NCBI RefSeq assembly: GCF_011758565.1
Contig: NZ_JAAMOX010000001.1
Span: forward strand, 186,001 to 250,000
Reading direction: 5' to 3'
DNA length: 64,000 nt
Origin: Lysinibacter cavernae
GTDB lineage: Bacteria > Actinomycetota > Actinomycetes > Actinomycetales > Microbacteriaceae
The notes beneath the pieces are model-generated. The model saw nothing but the letters and a program-made list of their open reading frames with translations, ran no database searches and was not told where the DNA came from. This document shows positions 10,206 to 18,594 of this stretch, in pieces. A program made the position numbers and the translations under genes. Positions within the stretch are counted from its first letter, which is position 1; every line of letters starts with the position of its first letter.

Positions 10206-10280
10206 CGAAACACAGCAACACCGAGTAGTACCACCACAACCACGACGACGGGGTCGTGGACCACTAAGAAGGAGAATGCA

Positions 10281-11978
10281 ATGAAGAAACGATATTTAGG
10301 GGTTGCTCTGACCCTGACAGCCGCTCTTGCAATAACCGGCTGTAGCAACGGCGGCTCATCCTCGGGAGGCGGTGGCGGAGACATCAGCGCAACCCCCGAA
10401 ATGGGCGGAACGCTGAACGTGTTGAAGGCGACGGAGTTCTCTCACCTCGACCCAGCACAGGGCTTCGACGGTGGCGTGAACAACTTCTACCGCCTGCTGT
10501 ACCGCACGCTCACGACGCAGTCGACCGGTGAGGGATCGAAGGGAACCGAAATTGTTCCCGACCTCGCAACCGAGCTCGGCACGCCAAACGAGGATGCGAC
10601 CGAGTGGACCTACACCCTCAAGGATGACATCTTCTTTGAGGATGGCACCCCCATCACGAGTGAGACCATCAAATACGGTGTTGAGCGCACATTTGACCCC
10701 AATGTTGCAACGGGATCTCCTTACGCACGCATCCTGCTTGAGGGCGTCGAGGACTACCAGGGACCAGAGATCTCTGGCGAACTCGCCTCGATCTCAACCC
10801 CGGACGACAAGACCATCACCTTCAAGCTGAACCAGCCCTTTGCCGACTTCGACAGCGTTGTTGGTCAAAACGTATTTGTGCCATTCCCTGCCGATGCCGG
10901 CATCACCGCAACAAGCCTCGACGAGATGCCGATCTCGTCCGGACCCTACAAGGTTGAGAAGTTTGACCGTGGCTCAAAGCTTGTGCTCGTGCGCAACGAT
11001 AAGTGGGACCGCGACACCGACGACATCCGTGGCGCCTACCCTGACTCGTTTGTCTTCACGTTTGGCCTTGACGCCGCAACCATCGACGAACGCATGATCG
11101 CCGGTCAGGGCACCGACGTTGACGCCATCGGTGATTACCTGCTGTCGTCGAACATCTCGCGCATCCAGACTCCGGAAATCCAGGCACGTACGCTGTCTGG
11201 CCTCCAGGGTTGCACCACCTACATGGGGCTCAACACGACCAAGGAGGTCTTCAAGAACCCGCTGGTTCGCCAGGCCGTGAACTACGCCGTTGACAAGACC
11301 TCGGTTCAGACGAGCTCTGGTGGATCGCAGTTTGCCGAGATCGCGAACACAATGCTGCCTCCGACCGTTGCGGGACGCATGGACTTCAACCTCTTTGAGA
11401 CCGAAGGCAACAACGGAGACCCCGAGAAGGCAAAGGAACTGCTTGCAGAAGCCGGCTACCCTGACGGAGTCGAGTTCACGGTTGACCTCATGTCTCGCCC
11501 GCTGCCACAGGCACAGGCAGAGTCGATGCAGCAGTCCCTTGCGAAGGCCGGCATCACGATGAACCTCAACGTGATTGAAGCTGCAAAGTACTACGAGACC
11601 ATCGGAACCACGTCACAGCAGAGCGACGCGGCGATCACCGGATGGTGCCCAGACTGGCCAACCGGCGCGACGTTCCTGCCCCCACTGTTTGAAGGCACAC
11701 AGATCTTCGAAAAGGGAAACAGCAACATTGCACAGCTCAACGACCCTGCCATCAACGCAAAGATCGAAGAGATCCGCGGAATGACCGATGTTGCCGAGGC
11801 GAATAAGGCCTGGGGCGAACTCGACAAGGAGATCATGGCGCTCGCTCCCGCGGTACCCATGATCTACCAGAAGGTTATCTACGTGGTTGGAAACAACGTT
11901 GCAGGCGCCTACCTGCACGACGGTTTCTCTGGCGGAATCGACTTTGTGTCGGTAGGCCTGCAGAGCGTCAAGAAGTAG
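10281..11978 (+). CDS. ABC transporter substrate-binding lipoprotein, family 5 (oligopeptide/glycoside type)
   Basis: The 565-residue protein begins with a lipoprotein signal ending in the lipobox AITG-C (C21) and a Gly/Ser linker, then a family 5 solute-binding domain (GGTLNVLKATEFSHLDPAQG; NPLVRQAVNYAVDK). It would be anchored outside the membrane and deliver ligand to the permeases encoded next. Family 5 proteins bind peptides, but some bind plant oligosaccharides. Between a beta-L-arabinofuranosidase and prolyl peptidases, an arabinosylated (hydroxy)proline peptide or arabinoside is the likeliest ligand; this is inference. AAGGAG stands upstream of the ATG. Confidence 0.9.
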   Translation: MKKRYLGVALTLTAALAITGCSNGGSSSGGGGGDISATPEMGGTLNVLKATEFSHLDPAQGFDGGVNNFYRLLYRTLTTQSTGEGSKGTEIVPDLATELGTPNEDATEWTYTLKDDIFFEDGTPITSETIKYGVERTFDPNVATGSPYARILLEGVEDYQGPEISGELASISTPDDKTITFKLNQPFADFDSVVGQNVFVPFPADAGITATSLDEMPISSGPYKVEKFDRGSKLVLVRNDKWDRDTDDIRGAYPDSFVFTFGLDAATIDERMIAGQGTDVDAIGDYLLSSNISRIQTPEIQARTLSGLQGCTTYMGLNTTKEVFKNPLVRQAVNYAVDKTSVQTSSGGSQFAEIANTMLPPTVAGRMDFNLFETEGNNGDPEKAKELLAEAGYPDGVEFTVDLMSRPLPQAQAESMQQSLAKAGITMNLNVIEAAKYYETIGTTSQQSDAAITGWCPDWPTGATFLPPLFEGTQIFEKGNSNIAQLNDPAINAKIEEIRGMTDVAEANKAWGELDKEIMALAPAVPMIYQKVIYVVGNNVAGAYLHDGFSGGIDFVSVGLQSVKK

Positions 11979-11984
11979 CACTCA

Positions 11985-12944
11985 GTGTCGACGGTCCCAA
12001 ACGAGTTGACCGTCGCGGCTGACACCGTGGGAGCAGCGCCATCTGGCGTTGCTCCCACCCCGGCCCGACGAGTGTTCGACACCCTGCGCAAGTCACCCGC
12101 TGTTGTTGCGAGTGTGTTGTTCATCGTGTTCATAGTGCTGCTGGCACTGTTTGCCCCGCTGCTGGTGAAGATCACCGGCTGGGGGCCCCTTGAGTACGAT
12201 CCCAGCGCGATTGACCCAGACATGGGCGGTCTTCCTATCGGGCCTGCCGGCGGCATCAGCGCCGATCACTGGTTTGGTGTTGAGCCGCAGAGTGGTCGAG
12301 ACATTTTTGCGCGCATCGCCTATGGTGCCAGGGTCTCGCTCACGATCGCTGCCTCAGCAACCGTGGTCACAACCGTCATCGGTGTTGTGCTCGGACTTCT
12401 TGCGGGATACTACCGGGGCTGGGTCGACACGGCCATTTCTCGCCTGATGGATTTCCTCATGGCGTTCCCATCGCTCATCTTTATGATCGCCCTGCTTTCG
12501 GCGCTTCCTGCCGGGAACCGGCCTGTCTTGCTGGTGCTTGTCCTCAGTATTTTTGGTTGGCCGTATACGGCGCGTATCGTGCGAGGACAGACGATGTCGC
12601 TTGGCAACCGTGAGTTTGTTGAGGCCGCTCGGGCGAGTGGCGCGTCAAATACCAAGATCATTTTCCGGGAGATTCTCCCGAACCTTCGCGGGACGATTAT
12701 CGTGCTTGTGACCTTCGCTATTCCGGGATTCATCGGCACGGAGGCTGGTCTTTCCTTCCTCGGCGTTGGTGTTGTCCCGCCAACACCGTCGTGGGGTCAA
12801 ATGATCTACTCCGCTGTTGGCTGGTACGCGGTTGATCCCATGTACTTCATGGTGCCTGGTGTGTTCCTGTTCCTCACGGTGTTCTCGTTCACCGTATTTG
12901 GCGACAACCTGCAGAAGGCGCTCGACGGAAAGGCTAAGAAATAA
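11985..12944 (+). CDS. ABC transporter permease, DppC/OppC type
   Basis: This 319-residue inner-membrane protein has an N-terminal OppC_N helix (VVASVLFIVFIVLLALFAPL) and a BPD_transp_1 domain with the EAA-loop segment EAARASGASNTKIIFREILPN, which contacts the ATPases. It starts with GTG six bases after the binding-protein gene and shares one base with the next permease gene (TAATG). The order is unusual: the C-type subunit comes before the B-type, whereas dpp/opp operons usually have B then C, as does the second system in this window. Confidence 0.92.
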   Translation: MSTVPNELTVAADTVGAAPSGVAPTPARRVFDTLRKSPAVVASVLFIVFIVLLALFAPLLVKITGWGPLEYDPSAIDPDMGGLPIGPAGGISADHWFGVEPQSGRDIFARIAYGARVSLTIAASATVVTTVIGVVLGLLAGYYRGWVDTAISRLMDFLMAFPSLIFMIALLSALPAGNRPVLLVLVLSIFGWPYTARIVRGQTMSLGNREFVEAARASGASNTKIIFREILPNLRGTIIVLVTFAIPGFIGTEAGLSFLGVGVVPPTPSWGQMIYSAVGWYAVDPMYFMVPGVFLFLTVFSFTVFGDNLQKALDGKAKK

Positions 12945-13939
12945 TGCCGCTCTATATCCTTCGACGCCTCGCAGCCGCCGTTGGCGTGCTGTTCTTGGTG
13001 AGCCTCTTCACCTACGTCATCTTTTTTGTACTCTCGCCAGATCCTGCCGTACTCATCTGTGGCAAGACCTGCACGCCAGAGCGCATTGACCAGATTCGCG
13101 CCCAACTGGGCGTTGACCAGCCCTTCTGGGTGCAGTTCTGGGAGTTCTTCAAGGGCTTCTTTGTTGGTCGCACCTACGGCGAGGGCGCGTCTGCCGTCAC
13201 CTGTGCAGCCCCCTGCCTTGGCTACAGCTTCCAGACCAACGAGTCGGTGCTGACCATGATCACGAGTCGCCTCCCCGTTTCGGTCACGCTCGCCGTTGGC
13301 GCCGGCATCCTCTGGCTGCTCATGGGCGTCAGCGGTGGCCTCATCTCGGCCGTCAAGCAGGGCACCTGGTGGGATAAGACCGCGATGGGTATTGCCCTGA
13401 CCGGAATGAGCCTGCCGAACTACTTTGTTGCGCTGCTCATGCAGTACGTGCTCGTCGTGCAGCTGCAGTGGCTGCCGTTCCCAACCGCGGTTGGGTTTAG
13501 CGAGGACCCGCTCAGGTGGTTCCAGTCGTACCTCATGCCGTGGCTGGTGCTGGCCTTTGCCTACGCCGCCATGTACACGAGGATCGTGCGAACCAACGTC
13601 ATCGATACCCTCGACGAGAACTTCATGCGCACGGCGCGGGCAAAGGGACTGTCTGGTGGGCTCGTCCTTCGCCGCCACGCCCTCCGCCCGTCGCTCACCC
13701 CGGTTGTCACGCTGTTCGGTATGGACTTCGCGAGCCTGCTCGGTGGCGCCCTGATTACCGAGACCGTCTTTGGCCTGAACGGTGTGGGAAAGCTCGCGGC
13801 TGACTCGATCACCAAGAACGACCAGCCCGTCATCATGGGCGTCACGCTGCTCGCCGCTGCTTTTGTGGTGGTTGGCAACGTTGTGGTCGACATCCTCTAT
13901 ACCGTGCTTGACCCAAGAGTGAGGGTGACCTCAAAATGA
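12944..13939 (+). CDS. ABC transporter permease, DppB/OppB type
   Basis: The 331-residue protein begins with the DppB-type segment LYILRRLAAAVGVLFLVSLF and has the conserved RTNVIDTLDENFMRTARAKG loop that binds the ATPase. It forms the membrane channel with the preceding permease. A cysteine-containing extracytoplasmic stretch (LICGKTCTPERIDQ, then TCAAPC) is longer than in typical DppB and might form disulfides. The gene overlaps both neighbours (TAATG and ATGA), indicating translational coupling. Confidence 0.92.
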   Translation: MPLYILRRLAAAVGVLFLVSLFTYVIFFVLSPDPAVLICGKTCTPERIDQIRAQLGVDQPFWVQFWEFFKGFFVGRTYGEGASAVTCAAPCLGYSFQTNESVLTMITSRLPVSVTLAVGAGILWLLMGVSGGLISAVKQGTWWDKTAMGIALTGMSLPNYFVALLMQYVLVVQLQWLPFPTAVGFSEDPLRWFQSYLMPWLVLAFAYAAMYTRIVRTNVIDTLDENFMRTARAKGLSGGLVLRRHALRPSLTPVVTLFGMDFASLLGGALITETVFGLNGVGKLAADSITKNDQPVIMGVTLLAAAFVVVGNVVVDILYTVLDPRVRVTSK

Positions 13940-14790
13940 CCAATGCTGAGACAACCACAACGTCAACAACCGCAACTCCGCTGCTTGAGGTTACAAACCT
14001 GAGCGTGACGGTGCCCTCTGAAGACGGCGAGCTCACGCTTGTTCACGACACAACCTTCACGGTGCACGAGGGCCAGACCCTCGGCGTCGTCGGTGAGTCT
14101 GGTTCCGGCAAATCGATGACCTCGCTAGCCATCATGGGCCTGCTCCCACGTGGGGTCGAGGCGCACGGCAGTATCAAGCTCAAGGGCAAAGAGCTGCTTG
14201 GGATGCCTGAGCGAGACCTTCGCCGCGTGCGGGGCGAGCGAATCGCCATGATTTTCCAGGATCCGCTGTCATCGCTCAACCCGTATTACACGGTTGGGCT
14301 CCAGATTGAAGAGGCCTACCGGGCCCACCGTGGCGGAAGCCGCAAGGCCGCCCGCAAGGCGACCATCGAGGCTCTCGATCGGGTCAAGATTGCGGATGCC
14401 GCGCGAAGGGTCGATCACTACCCGCACCAGTTCTCTGGCGGCATGCGGCAGCGCATCATGATCGCCATGGCGCTGTGTCTTGAGCCAGAGTTACTGATTG
14501 CTGACGAACCAACAACCGCGCTTGACGTGACGGTTCAGGCGCAGATCCTTGACCTGCTGAATGAGCTCAAGGAACAGTACGGCTCAGGCATGCTGTTCAT
14601 TACTCACGACCTTGCCGTGGTCAGCCAAATCGCCGACGACGTCACCGTTATGAAAGACGGTCATCAGGTCGAGTACGGAACCGCCGAGCAGATCTTCAGC
14701 AGACCTCAGGCAGAGTACACCAAGGCGTTGCTTGAAGCGCTGCCCAGAATCGATGATCCATTCCAGCAGCTGAAAGGGGTAGGAGAATGA
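13936..14790 (+). CDS. ABC transporter ATP-binding protein, DppD type
   Basis: The 284-residue ATPase has Walker [10 protein letters not shown]-loop [12 protein letters not shown], signature [15 protein letters not shown], Walker [21 protein letters not shown] and H-loop FITHDLAVV. It pairs with the next gene product to drive import. It overlaps the permease gene and the following ATPase gene by four bases each (ATGA). The C-terminal oligopeptide/dipeptide domain seen in many DppD proteins is short here. Confidence 0.93.
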   Translation: MTNAETTTTSTTATPLLEVTNLSVTVPSEDGELTLVHDTTFTVHEGQTLGVVGESGSGKSMTSLAIMGLLPRGVEAHGSIKLKGKELLGMPERDLRRVRGERIAMIFQDPLSSLNPYYTVGLQIEEAYRAHRGGSRKAARKATIEALDRVKIADAARRVDHYPHQFSGGMRQRIMIAMALCLEPELLIADEPTTALDVTVQAQILDLLNELKEQYGSGMLFITHDLAVVSQIADDVTVMKDGHQVEYGTAEQIFSRPQAEYTKALLEALPRIDDPFQQLKGVGE

Positions 14791-15677
14791 TGCGCAACCG
14801 CCCGCCGGTCACGGCACGAATCACGCTGACCGACAACATCCTTTCTGCCAGAAATCTTGTCAAAGATTTTGTGACCACCGGCGGGAGCGGGGTTTCAAGC
14901 AAGAAGACCACATTCCGCGCGGTGAACGACGTGAGCTTTGACGTACCGCGTGGCAAGACGCTCGCGGTTGTGGGCGAGTCAGGCAGCGGAAAGTCAACAA
15001 CCGCGCGCATGGTGGCAAAGCTGCTTGACGCAACAAGCGGCACGATTGAGCTTGAAGGCGAGGATGTGACGCGCACGAATAAGGCGCAGCTCGCGGCCTT
15101 CCGCAGCGACGTGCAGGTTGTCTTCCAGGATCCGTTTTCATCGCTCAACCCGAAGCATACGGTTGAGACGATCATTTCGGCCCCGCTTGCCTATCAGGGC
15201 AAGAAAGCGCCTAAGGGAAACAAGGCGTTGGTGAAGGACCTCATGGATCGTGTTGGGCTTAACCCCGATCATTCGCAGCGCTACCCGTTCCAGTTCTCTG
15301 GAGGACAGGCCCAGCGCATCGGGATTGCTCGCGCGCTCGCGGTTAACCCTCGACTGGTGATCTGTGATGAGGCGGTGTCGGCCCTCGACGTTTCGGTGCA
15401 GGCAAAGGTCATCACTCTGCTCCAAGATTTGCAGCGCGATCTTGGGCTGAGCTACATGTTTATTGCTCACGACCTTGCGGTGGTCCGACAGATTGCCGAC
15501 ACGGTTGCCGTCATGAGTCAGGGAGCGATTGTGGAACAGGGTGATCGCGACACGATCTTCACGAATCCGCGACACGAGTACACAAAGACCCTGCTCGCCG
15601 CCGTTCCCCGCATTAACCCTGAGTGGGATCGTCAGCGCCTGCTCCACCAGCAACACGCAGAAGGAGCCAACGAATGA
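14787..15677 (+). CDS. ABC transporter ATP-binding protein, DppF type
   Basis: The 296-residue partner ATPase has Walker [11 protein letters not shown]-loop VVFQDPFSSLNP, signature FSGGQAQRIGIARAL, Walker B LVICDEAVSALDVSVQAKVI and H-loop FIAHDLAVV. The Walker B reads CDEAVSALD instead of the common DEPTSALD, a variation also seen in functional DppF proteins. The start overlaps the previous gene (ATGA) and the stop overlaps the peptidase gene (ATGA), which ties transport and peptide hydrolysis into one transcript. Confidence 0.93.
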   Translation: MMRNRPPVTARITLTDNILSARNLVKDFVTTGGSGVSSKKTTFRAVNDVSFDVPRGKTLAVVGESGSGKSTTARMVAKLLDATSGTIELEGEDVTRTNKAQLAAFRSDVQVVFQDPFSSLNPKHTVETIISAPLAYQGKKAPKGNKALVKDLMDRVGLNPDHSQRYPFQFSGGQAQRIGIARALAVNPRLVICDEAVSALDVSVQAKVITLLQDLQRDLGLSYMFIAHDLAVVRQIADTVAVMSQGAIVEQGDRDTIFTNPRHEYTKTLLAAVPRINPEWDRQRLLHQQHAEGANE

Positions 15678-17005
15678 TCACGGCCGAGTACACCATCCCT
15701 GGGCTTCGGGTAGCCGATCATGAGGTGGTCGTCCCGCTCAAGTGGTGGGATGACCGCAACTCCGAGACCATCACCGTGTTTGCCCGCGAGCTCGTTGATC
15801 CAACGCGCGTGGCCGATGACATGCCCTACCTGGTCTTCCTGCAGGGAGGACCAGGCGGGAAGGGTCCCCGTCCGCTCGCGGCCGACGGCTGGATAGGCGA
15901 GGCGCTGAAGTCATATCGTGTTGTGCTGCTTGATCAGCGAGGCACCGGACGAAGCTCCAATGTCCAAGGCCGCACGATGGAACGATTCGAGACGGCGGAG
16001 GCTGGGGCAGACTATCTGCGCTGTTTCCGTGCCGACTCGATCGTGGCCGACGCCGAGCACCTTCGCAAGACGGTGTTTGGTGGCAAGCCTTGGTCGACGC
16101 TTGGACAGAGCTATGGCGGTTTCCTCACGCTGACGTACCTCTCGCAGGCGCCAGAGGGGCTGCGCGCCTGCTACGTCACTGGCGGGCTTGCAAGCGTGAC
16201 GCCTGACGCTGCAGAGGTGTATCGCCGAACGTTCCCACGTACCGAAGCAAAGAACCGAGAGTTTTATGCACGGTTCCCGCAGGACGAAGCCCAGCTTGCC
16301 CGTATTGCCGACCGGCTGAGTGTTGGCGACGTATTCCTTCCTGACGGTGACCTCTTGACCGTTCGCCGGCTGCAAACGGTTGGCATCGATTTTGGGATGA
16401 AGCCGGGTTTCGAGCGTGTGCACTGGCTCATTGACGAGGCATTTGTTGGCAGCGACGGCGACGAGCTCAGCGATACGTTCCTGGCTCAGGTCGCCAACCT
16501 GACCAGCCATGCGAGTGCCCCGTTGTTTGCTGCCCTGCAGGAGAGCATCTACGGCAACGAGGGCGCTGGCGCCACCGGTTGGGCCGCTCAGCGCGAGATT
16601 GAACGACTGCCGCAGTTTGCGGAATCTGCCAGACCGCTGCTCCTCACGGGAGAGATGATGTTCCCGTGGATGTTCGACGAGATCCGGGCACTCAAGCCTT
16701 TCCAACCTGCCGTTGAATACCTGTCGTCGGTGGAAGACTGGAGCCGGCTCTACGACCTCGACGTGCTTGCACGCAACGAGGTGCCAGTGGCAGCAGCCGT
16801 CTACTTCGACGACATGTATGTGGATTCCGGACTCCAGCTGGAGACCGCATCCACCGTTGGGAACACCCACGCCTGGGTGACCAACGAGTTTGAGCACGAC
16901 GGCATCGGATCGCCAACCGTGTTCCCATACCTGCGCAACTATGTCACCTCCCGTGGAGGCGACACCGGCGACACGAGCAACAACGGATCAACAGGAGGCA
17001 AGTAA
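15674..17005 (+). CDS. Alpha/beta hydrolase, proline iminopeptidase-like (peptidase S33)
   Basis: The 443-residue cytoplasmic protein has the S33 layout: an oxyanion-loop HGG-like segment (FLQGGPGGKG), the DQRGTGRSS motif typical of prolyl aminopeptidases, the nucleophile elbow GQSYGG and a helical cap. Enzymes of this group remove N-terminal proline, and some accept hydroxyproline. The ATG at 15674 overlaps the ATPase stop (ATGA) and has AAGGAG upstream. Coupling to a peptide importer and to the Xaa-Pro aminopeptidase gene (one-base overlap) indicates hydrolysis of imported prolyl peptides. Other S33 activities (esterase) cannot be excluded. Confidence 0.85.
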   Translation: MITAEYTIPGLRVADHEVVVPLKWWDDRNSETITVFARELVDPTRVADDMPYLVFLQGGPGGKGPRPLAADGWIGEALKSYRVVLLDQRGTGRSSNVQGRTMERFETAEAGADYLRCFRADSIVADAEHLRKTVFGGKPWSTLGQSYGGFLTLTYLSQAPEGLRACYVTGGLASVTPDAAEVYRRTFPRTEAKNREFYARFPQDEAQLARIADRLSVGDVFLPDGDLLTVRRLQTVGIDFGMKPGFERVHWLIDEAFVGSDGDELSDTFLAQVANLTSHASAPLFAALQESIYGNEGAGATGWAAQREIERLPQFAESARPLLLTGEMMFPWMFDEIRALKPFQPAVEYLSSVEDWSRLYDLDVLARNEVPVAAAVYFDDMYVDSGLQLETASTVGNTHAWVTNEFEHDGIGSPTVFPYLRNYVTSRGGDTGDTSNNGSTGGK

Positions 17006-18465
17006 TGTCAGAGCAGTCAACAGCATCCTCGATGCCGCTCCCAAAGACCCCGGACCCAAAGATTCCTCGCTTGGCTCAAATCCCGAGCTTTGTTGAGTAC
17101 ATGGGCACCGGCTGGTCAACACCGGATCGCACGGCTCCGGTTGAACCTGGGGTCGCGGCGGCGGCCGCATCCCACCGCGAACGCCTGAGTGCGTCGTATG
17201 TGGGAACGCCGATTGTGGTGCTCGCCGGTCGTGCACCGGTACGCGCAAACGACTCGTTTTACCTGTTTCGGCCTGACAGCGACTTCTTTTGGCTGACCGG
17301 CTGTGACGTCGAAGACGCAGTTGTTGTCATGCTGCCAACTGCCGGAGGGCACGACACAACCGTCTACATTCCGGCGCCGGCGTATCCGGGCGAGCCTGGT
17401 TTCTTTGCTGACGCGGTTCATGGCGAACTGTGGGTTGGGGCCGCTCCTGGCATGCCAGAGTGGGCAGAAGCCTTGCAGGTAACGGTGAAGCCGCTTTCTG
17501 CGCTCGAGACAGATCTGCGCGGTGTCAACGGATTTGAACTCACCGGCCATACCGGCTCGAACCACGCGGCGGTGAACGGCATCCCCGTGTCTGCGACGCT
17601 TGGGCGAACCCTCGCCGAGTTGCGGATGATCAAGGATGCGTGGGAGATAGCTGAGCTTCGCCGCGCTGTTGACGCAACGGTCGGGGGATTTGCTGAGGTC
17701 CTGCGAGAGGTGCCAAACGCAATCGCTGGCGGGGGAGAGCGCTGGCTACAGGGAACGTTTGACCGATACGCGCGCACCCACGGAAATGGTCCTGGCTACT
17801 CCACAATCGTTGGGAGCGGACGGCACGCGCCAACCCTGCACTGGGTTCGCTGTGACGGACCGGTTCTTGAGGACGAGGTTCTGCTGCTTGACATGGGCGT
17901 CGAAACGCGCGCCTTTTACACCGCGGATGTGACGCGCACGTTTCCCGCATCCGGAACCTTCAGCCCAGTGCAGCGCCAGGTGCATGACCTGGTTGAGAAA
18001 TCGCACAGGGCGGGACTTGACGCGGTCAAGCCGGGTCGCGATTTTTCCGACTTCCACGTTGCAGCAATGGAGGTCATCGCAACGGGACTGCACGACTGGG
18101 GCATCCTCCCCGTGTCGGTCGACGAAGCACTGAGCCCAACCGGCCAGCAGCATCGTCGCTACCTCGTGTGCGGAATTGGCCACCACCTTGGACTCGATGT
18201 GCACGATTGCGCCCAGTCGAGCTACGAGGCATATCAGGGCGGGTCGATGACGGAGGGAATGGTGCTGACGGTTGAACCTGGCCTGTACTTCCACGACTTT
18301 GACCAGACGCTTCCGCCAGAACTTCGTGGCATCGGTGTGCGTCTCGAGGACGACGTTGTGGTGACGGCTACCGGCTCCGAGGTTATTTCGGATGCCATGC
18401 CGATTGACGCGGCCGGGGTTGAGTGGTGGATGCGCGAGCAGCAGGCAGCGCCTGCTGGCCCGTAG
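17005..18465 (+). CDS. Xaa-Pro aminopeptidase (peptidase M24B)
   Basis: The 486-residue metallopeptidase releases the N-terminal residue before proline. An N-terminal AMP_N domain (with FYLFRPDSDFFWLTGC) precedes the pita-bread domain carrying the metal ligands: two Asp in LLDMGVETRAFYTADVTRTF, His in GIGHHLGLDVHDC, Glu in TVEPGLYFH and Glu in GVRLEDDVVV. It starts at ATG 17005, sharing a base with the previous stop, with AGGAGG upstream. It is a paralogue of the stand-alone M24B gene at 60845-62278, so this copy is probably a specialised operon member. It is the last gene before a terminator. Confidence 0.93.
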   Translation: MSEQSTASSMPLPKTPDPKIPRLAQIPSFVEYMGTGWSTPDRTAPVEPGVAAAAASHRERLSASYVGTPIVVLAGRAPVRANDSFYLFRPDSDFFWLTGCDVEDAVVVMLPTAGGHDTTVYIPAPAYPGEPGFFADAVHGELWVGAAPGMPEWAEALQVTVKPLSALETDLRGVNGFELTGHTGSNHAAVNGIPVSATLGRTLAELRMIKDAWEIAELRRAVDATVGGFAEVLREVPNAIAGGGERWLQGTFDRYARTHGNGPGYSTIVGSGRHAPTLHWVRCDGPVLEDEVLLLDMGVETRAFYTADVTRTFPASGTFSPVQRQVHDLVEKSHRAGLDAVKPGRDFSDFHVAAMEVIATGLHDWGILPVSVDEALSPTGQQHRRYLVCGIGHHLGLDVHDCAQSSYEAYQGGSMTEGMVLTVEPGLYFHDFDQTLPPELRGIGVRLEDDVVVTATGSEVISDAMPIDAAGVEWWMREQQAAPAGP

Positions 18466-18470
18466 AATCA

Positions 18471-18508
18471 AGAGAGGCGCGAGGGGAAACCCAGAGCGCC
18501 TCTCTTTT
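18471..18508 (+). terminator. Rho-independent terminator of the GH127/ABC/peptidase operon
   Basis: AGAGAGGCGC and GCGCCTCTCT form a perfect 10-bp stem with a 15-base loop, followed by TTT. Confidence 0.88.
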
Positions 18509-18516
18509 GGTGATAA

Positions 18517-18532
18517 ATGTGAACGTTCACAT
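18517..18532. promoter_or_regulatory. LacI-family operator O3 upstream of araB
   Basis: ATGTGAACGTTCACAT is a perfect 16-bp palindrome and matches O1 and O2 upstream of the GH127 gene, differing only at the degenerate positions. It lies between the preceding terminator and araB. Confidence 0.82.
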
Positions 18533-18594
18533 CGCTGTTATTTCAGCAAATTTGCCCAAAGCGTTCCCCTGATAACTGCAACAGAAAGTTACTC

